Shown piece by piece: positions 60,551 to 64,000 of a stretch of DNA of 64,000 nt. The DNA is from Eumeta japonica (lineage: Eukaryota > Arthropoda > Insecta > Lepidoptera > Psychidae). The notes under the pieces were generated by a model. It saw only the letters and a list, made by a program, of their open reading frames with translations, did not search any database and was not told the origin of the DNA. A program made the position numbers and the translations under genes. The first letter of the stretch is position 1. The number at the start of each line of letters is the position of its first letter. The stretch lies in contig BGZK01000078.1 of assembly GCA_005406025.1 (NCBI GenBank), positions 496,001-560,000 of the forward strand, written 5' to 3'.

Positions 60551-63500
60551 AATGAAAAACAAAACAAAACAATATTTATAACAGAAATTACAAGGACACA
60601 TTTATTATGAACCAGATGGATTTGGTTAATGCGTTTTTGCAAATAGACATAACCTCTTCTTTTTTACGCCGTTGATCATTAATCTAACATTTCTCATTAA
60701 ATCGACAGTTTCTTAGAAATTCAGTATTGCATAATACATATCACACACTGCGGCGCAGATCCAACCACCAATTAGTTGTCATGAGAGATGGGTTGATGTT
60801 AATTAATTCTAAGAATAAATACTACATTTCTCAGAAACTAGTGGTTAAATGACTGTAGTTTTTATAACAGAATTTGGCTGAAATAAAAGAAAGAAGATTG
60901 AATAATTTATACATGATGCATAATCGTATCCTTTTGGTAAATGCAACGATTTACGCCAAAGAAAAGGCCTATCCCTTTATATGAAACCGACAACGACTTC
61001 TCTACGGTTTCTGGTGTCTGATGGCAGCGATAACCTACTCTCTGGTGATGCGTACGTTCGCTCGTCTGAACCCTAATAATTCTATAAAAAAATCTTTTCC
61101 AAACTCGTTCAGTATTGGTGAAAGTTTATTCAGCGATCAACTTTCATTGCCAATCCTGATCGTCACACCAAGTGTGATATTTAGGCTGTTCGATGTCTCA
61201 TTGTTGTGCGAACTGAAACGTATAGTTAGCATATACTGTATACTTTTTAGGACTATCGAAACAAGGAATTACTGAGACGAAAAAATTACTAATAAAAAAG
61301 GTACTTCTTACGGTAACTAGGTTGAACGATCAGTTTTATGCGATTCTATGAGAGCTTGTAATGTGACCATAAAGCCATGATCGAATAAATATTCTATTTT
61401 TAATTTCTCGAAAAATAACAGTCATGCGAATTGAATACCTTTCTTTACAATTGATGCAAAACAAAAATACGAAATACCTTATATTCTACAAAAAGTTTAC
61501 GTGGAAACTTTAAATAAGAAAAGAAATGCAATCCATTCAAATATTATCCATTCAAATGTTATCATGTAAAATTCTACGAAAATTTATAGGGTAGACTTGC
61601 TAAATTAAGACATATGACCCATGGTGTTATACTAACATAATCCATAGCGCGTGGTTTATCATCATAGTCGGTACATTTCTTTCGAATCAGTAAACAAAAA
61701 AATCGAAAAGTGCATGTCTTTTAACGCTCAGTTAATTTAAAAAAATTATCGATTCCGACGGCATAATGGACCTTCTCACATTTTTTAAAAGTTAGTTGTG
61801 CATTTCGCGCAAGCGCCCTTACTTGGACAAAGTATGTGTATGTGTGTGCATATATAGATAAATGTTTCTGTAGATAGCAATATATATACATGACTATTAT
61901 GTGATATATTTATAGATGTATAAAATACATAGTATTTCATTTTTCATTTATTTTACTTAAACGACTTCAAGTTACATCGCCCCTTACGAACTCCATTACT
62001 ATTATGACAAGACGAATCTATTAAGAGAAAAGGCTAAATTTATATATTTTTTACAAGTTGCCCTGTTTTCAAGTTTCGCACAAAGTAGGTCTTGATTCTA
62101 AACTATTTTGTTGCTTTTTTGGGTTCTTATTTATATTAAATAATTTGTTAAGGTGACTGAATCAATTTTCGTTGAATTATCTGTATAATGATACATAAAC
62201 TTTCCCGTTTTCGGTCACGAACGAGAATAAAGCGATAGAATTAGTTGCCGGCAAAAGGCTAAAAAAATGTTTCAATGGTAAGGTACTTTCGTATGTGTGA
62301 GAAGTTGGTGTTTTTAAGAAGACTACACCATTGATACTGATCATTGTCAATGTATTGATGATACGTTGGCGACATTTAGAAAATAGACACGTACAAAGGG
62401 CTAAAGATTCTAGCTCCTCGTTATTAAATAAAAAGACCGAGGAAACGTAATCCCCTGCAGTTGTTTAGCAAAATTTTGACAAAACACCATCGGATATCTA
62501 AAGGTTCCGAATAAACGCTTTCCATACAAATAGTATTATTAAACCTAACACGCACTAGTCTGTTAGAACTGGAGAACAAAATAAAGAGCAAAATGTAGGC
62601 GTTAAAAAATTGAGTCTTAATTTGTTGGAAATAAAATTGTTATATATTTTCTGACTGGATGCAAACATTTCCTTTTAAGTATTTCCATTTAATGAAACAG
62701 AAAAAGTCTCAGTCAATGGTGGCTTTAGATTTTAGTAGGGCCATACAATAATGAAATCTGCATCGTGTAGTTTTTGTTGGAGAACATCGTAAAGGTTTTG
62801 GTTTTTACAAAAAAAAAAATAGCTTAAAAGTTAATGAACTATCTTATTAGTACATAATGCATTTCGAAACATGCCATATTACGAAAAAAAATTATATGCA
62901 TATTTTTTAATTTGAGTGATGTTGCATTTATTACAATAGAAAACCTCATCACTAAAGCGATATCAAAGACAGGACTTCAGCTCGCTTTTACACGCACAAC
63001 TTTTGGACACCCTAACGTTTCTAAACAATTGAAAAGCACGAAAAATGTGTTGTTTTAAACAAAGTAACCTATGTCGGTATCGAAAGTCGACTTTAAAGTT
63101 TATCGTTCAGCTTTACATATCACTTTCGACGATCGACTAGTAATTTTTATTTTATAAATATAACACTGCACGGAGCGGGCGGGCGGTGCTCGTCCGACTT
63201 TGTTGTCGCCCCGGGGAAAAGTTATTTTATCTGGTGTTTTCATCGGAAGTTTTCGGTGGCGTCATCGCCGGCTCGTCAGGGCCCTAGAATTAATGTCGTC
63301 GCTTACAAAAAAAAAACTATTAAACAGCGCTCGCCCTGTCCATTTGTCAAAGTCACACTTTATGGTAGCTGCGTTTTATAGGGTCCCAATGACGCGATAA
63401 AAAAAAGGTGATCGAATTAAATCACCTTCCAACGTGATCTATTTAAATAGATAGTTTTAATAGAAAGTCGTCAAATTTTTTAATATTTGAAATAACTTTT

Positions 63501-63657
63501 GAAATACTACGACGTAGTTTTGTAATTAAATTTAATCGAAGTTAACATAGTAACGATATCTGCATATTTAAGAAAGGTTTTTCTGTTCCGTTTAAAAATA
63601 CAGTTATACATGTAGAAATATAACAAATATATACACATATATTGTAATCCTTACTTC
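60551..63657. other. AT-rich stretch with GC island at 63.16-63.40 kb
   Basis: 63165-63400 is GC-rich (CGGAGCGGGCGGGCGGTGCT, then GGTGGCGTCATCGCCGG) and a candidate regulatory block; its 66-codon frame lacks motifs. The rest holds no recognisable gene or repeat. An 84-codon frame at 61021-61275 is unsupported. Confidence 0.4.
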
Positions 63658-64000
63658 TTTACTAATATTATAAATGCGAAAGTAACTCTGTCTGTCTGTC
63701 TGTCAGTCTGTCTGTCGCTCTTTCACGCCTAAAATACTGAACTGATTGAAATGAAATTTGGTATACAGATAGTCTGAAACCTGAGGAAGGACATACGCTA
63801 CTTTCTTTTTCAAAATTCACCACCAAGGGGTTAATGGAGGGAAGGTCAAAGTTTGTATGGAAGAACCGTTTTATGGAGTTTTATAAAAACTGGTATGGTG
63901 GTAGTTGGTACTCTGGAATGACACATTTAATACTTTTTTCTGAAATTCCGCCTTTAAGGGGTTGAAAATTTGTATGGAAAAATTTAGACCGCCTTAAGGA
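63658..64000 (+). mobile_element. Lep1-type Helitron-like repeat, 5' part, cut by window end
   Basis: Begins TTTACTAATATTATAAATGC then GAAAGTAACTCTG and a (TCTG)n tract at 63689-63714. A module with GAACTGATTGAAATGAAATT and TTTGGTATACAGATAG follows. It is the best-preserved 5' end of this family in the window and continues past position 64000. Confidence 0.75.

Overview
This window is arthropod nuclear DNA, most likely from a moth or butterfly (Lepidoptera). Three things point there. It is very AT-rich. It holds an interstitial array of the insect telomere motif (CCTAA/TTAGG). It also carries at least a dozen degenerate copies of a repeat with the layout of the Lep1-type Helitron-like elements of Lepidoptera: a start resembling TAATATTATAAATGCGAAAG and an end near a GTGGACG..GTCGCGGGC motif followed by CTAG. 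The family assignment comes from pattern recognition, not a database search.

I found no intact protein-coding host gene, no convincing functional tRNA, rRNA or microRNA gene, and no CRISPR array or bacterial-type operon. Nearly all open frames are short, AT-driven or created by repeats. The window reads as an intergenic or large-intron region. GC-richer islands of 100-600 bp stand out against the AT-rich background at about 4.2, 15.6, 19.4, 20.5, 23.3, 31.9, 33.0, 35.5, 38.4, 39.9, 51.0, 52.3, 56.0 and 63.3 kb. They could be regulatory elements, noncoding exons or old transposons. The best promoter candidate is at 38.26-38.51 kb, where a CpG-rich stretch ends in an insect-type initiator.

Layout: 0-5 kb holds microsatellite, telomeric and modular repeats. 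A minus-strand retroposon with a 12-bp target-site duplication and poly(A) tail lies at 5.46-5.86 kb. A badly decayed Jockey-clade LINE reverse transcriptase spans 6.4-8.2 kb, followed by an imperfect inverted-repeat element with a long (AT)n palindrome at 8.56-9.30 kb. A Helitron-like pair lies at 13.4-14.1 kb, and 14.5-15.5 kb holds an integrase-tail remnant of an LTR retroelement. A five-copy, 79-bp minisatellite is at 16.86-17.26 kb. A LINE ORF1-like remnant is at 26.1-26.5 kb, a tail-to-tail Helitron-like cluster at 29.5-30.8 kb, and further copies follow at 32, 38, 41.8, 47.4, 50, 57, 60 and 63.7 kb. A palindromic MITE is at 52.83-53.11 kb and a possible retroelement protease remnant at 58.85 kb.

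No genes here work together as a system. The shared theme is repeat ecology: one modular repeat superfamily (about 113-bp tandem modules, a degenerate hexanucleotide core and a conserved 3' end) accounts for much of the recognisable non-host sequence. No undescribed functional system could be supported.
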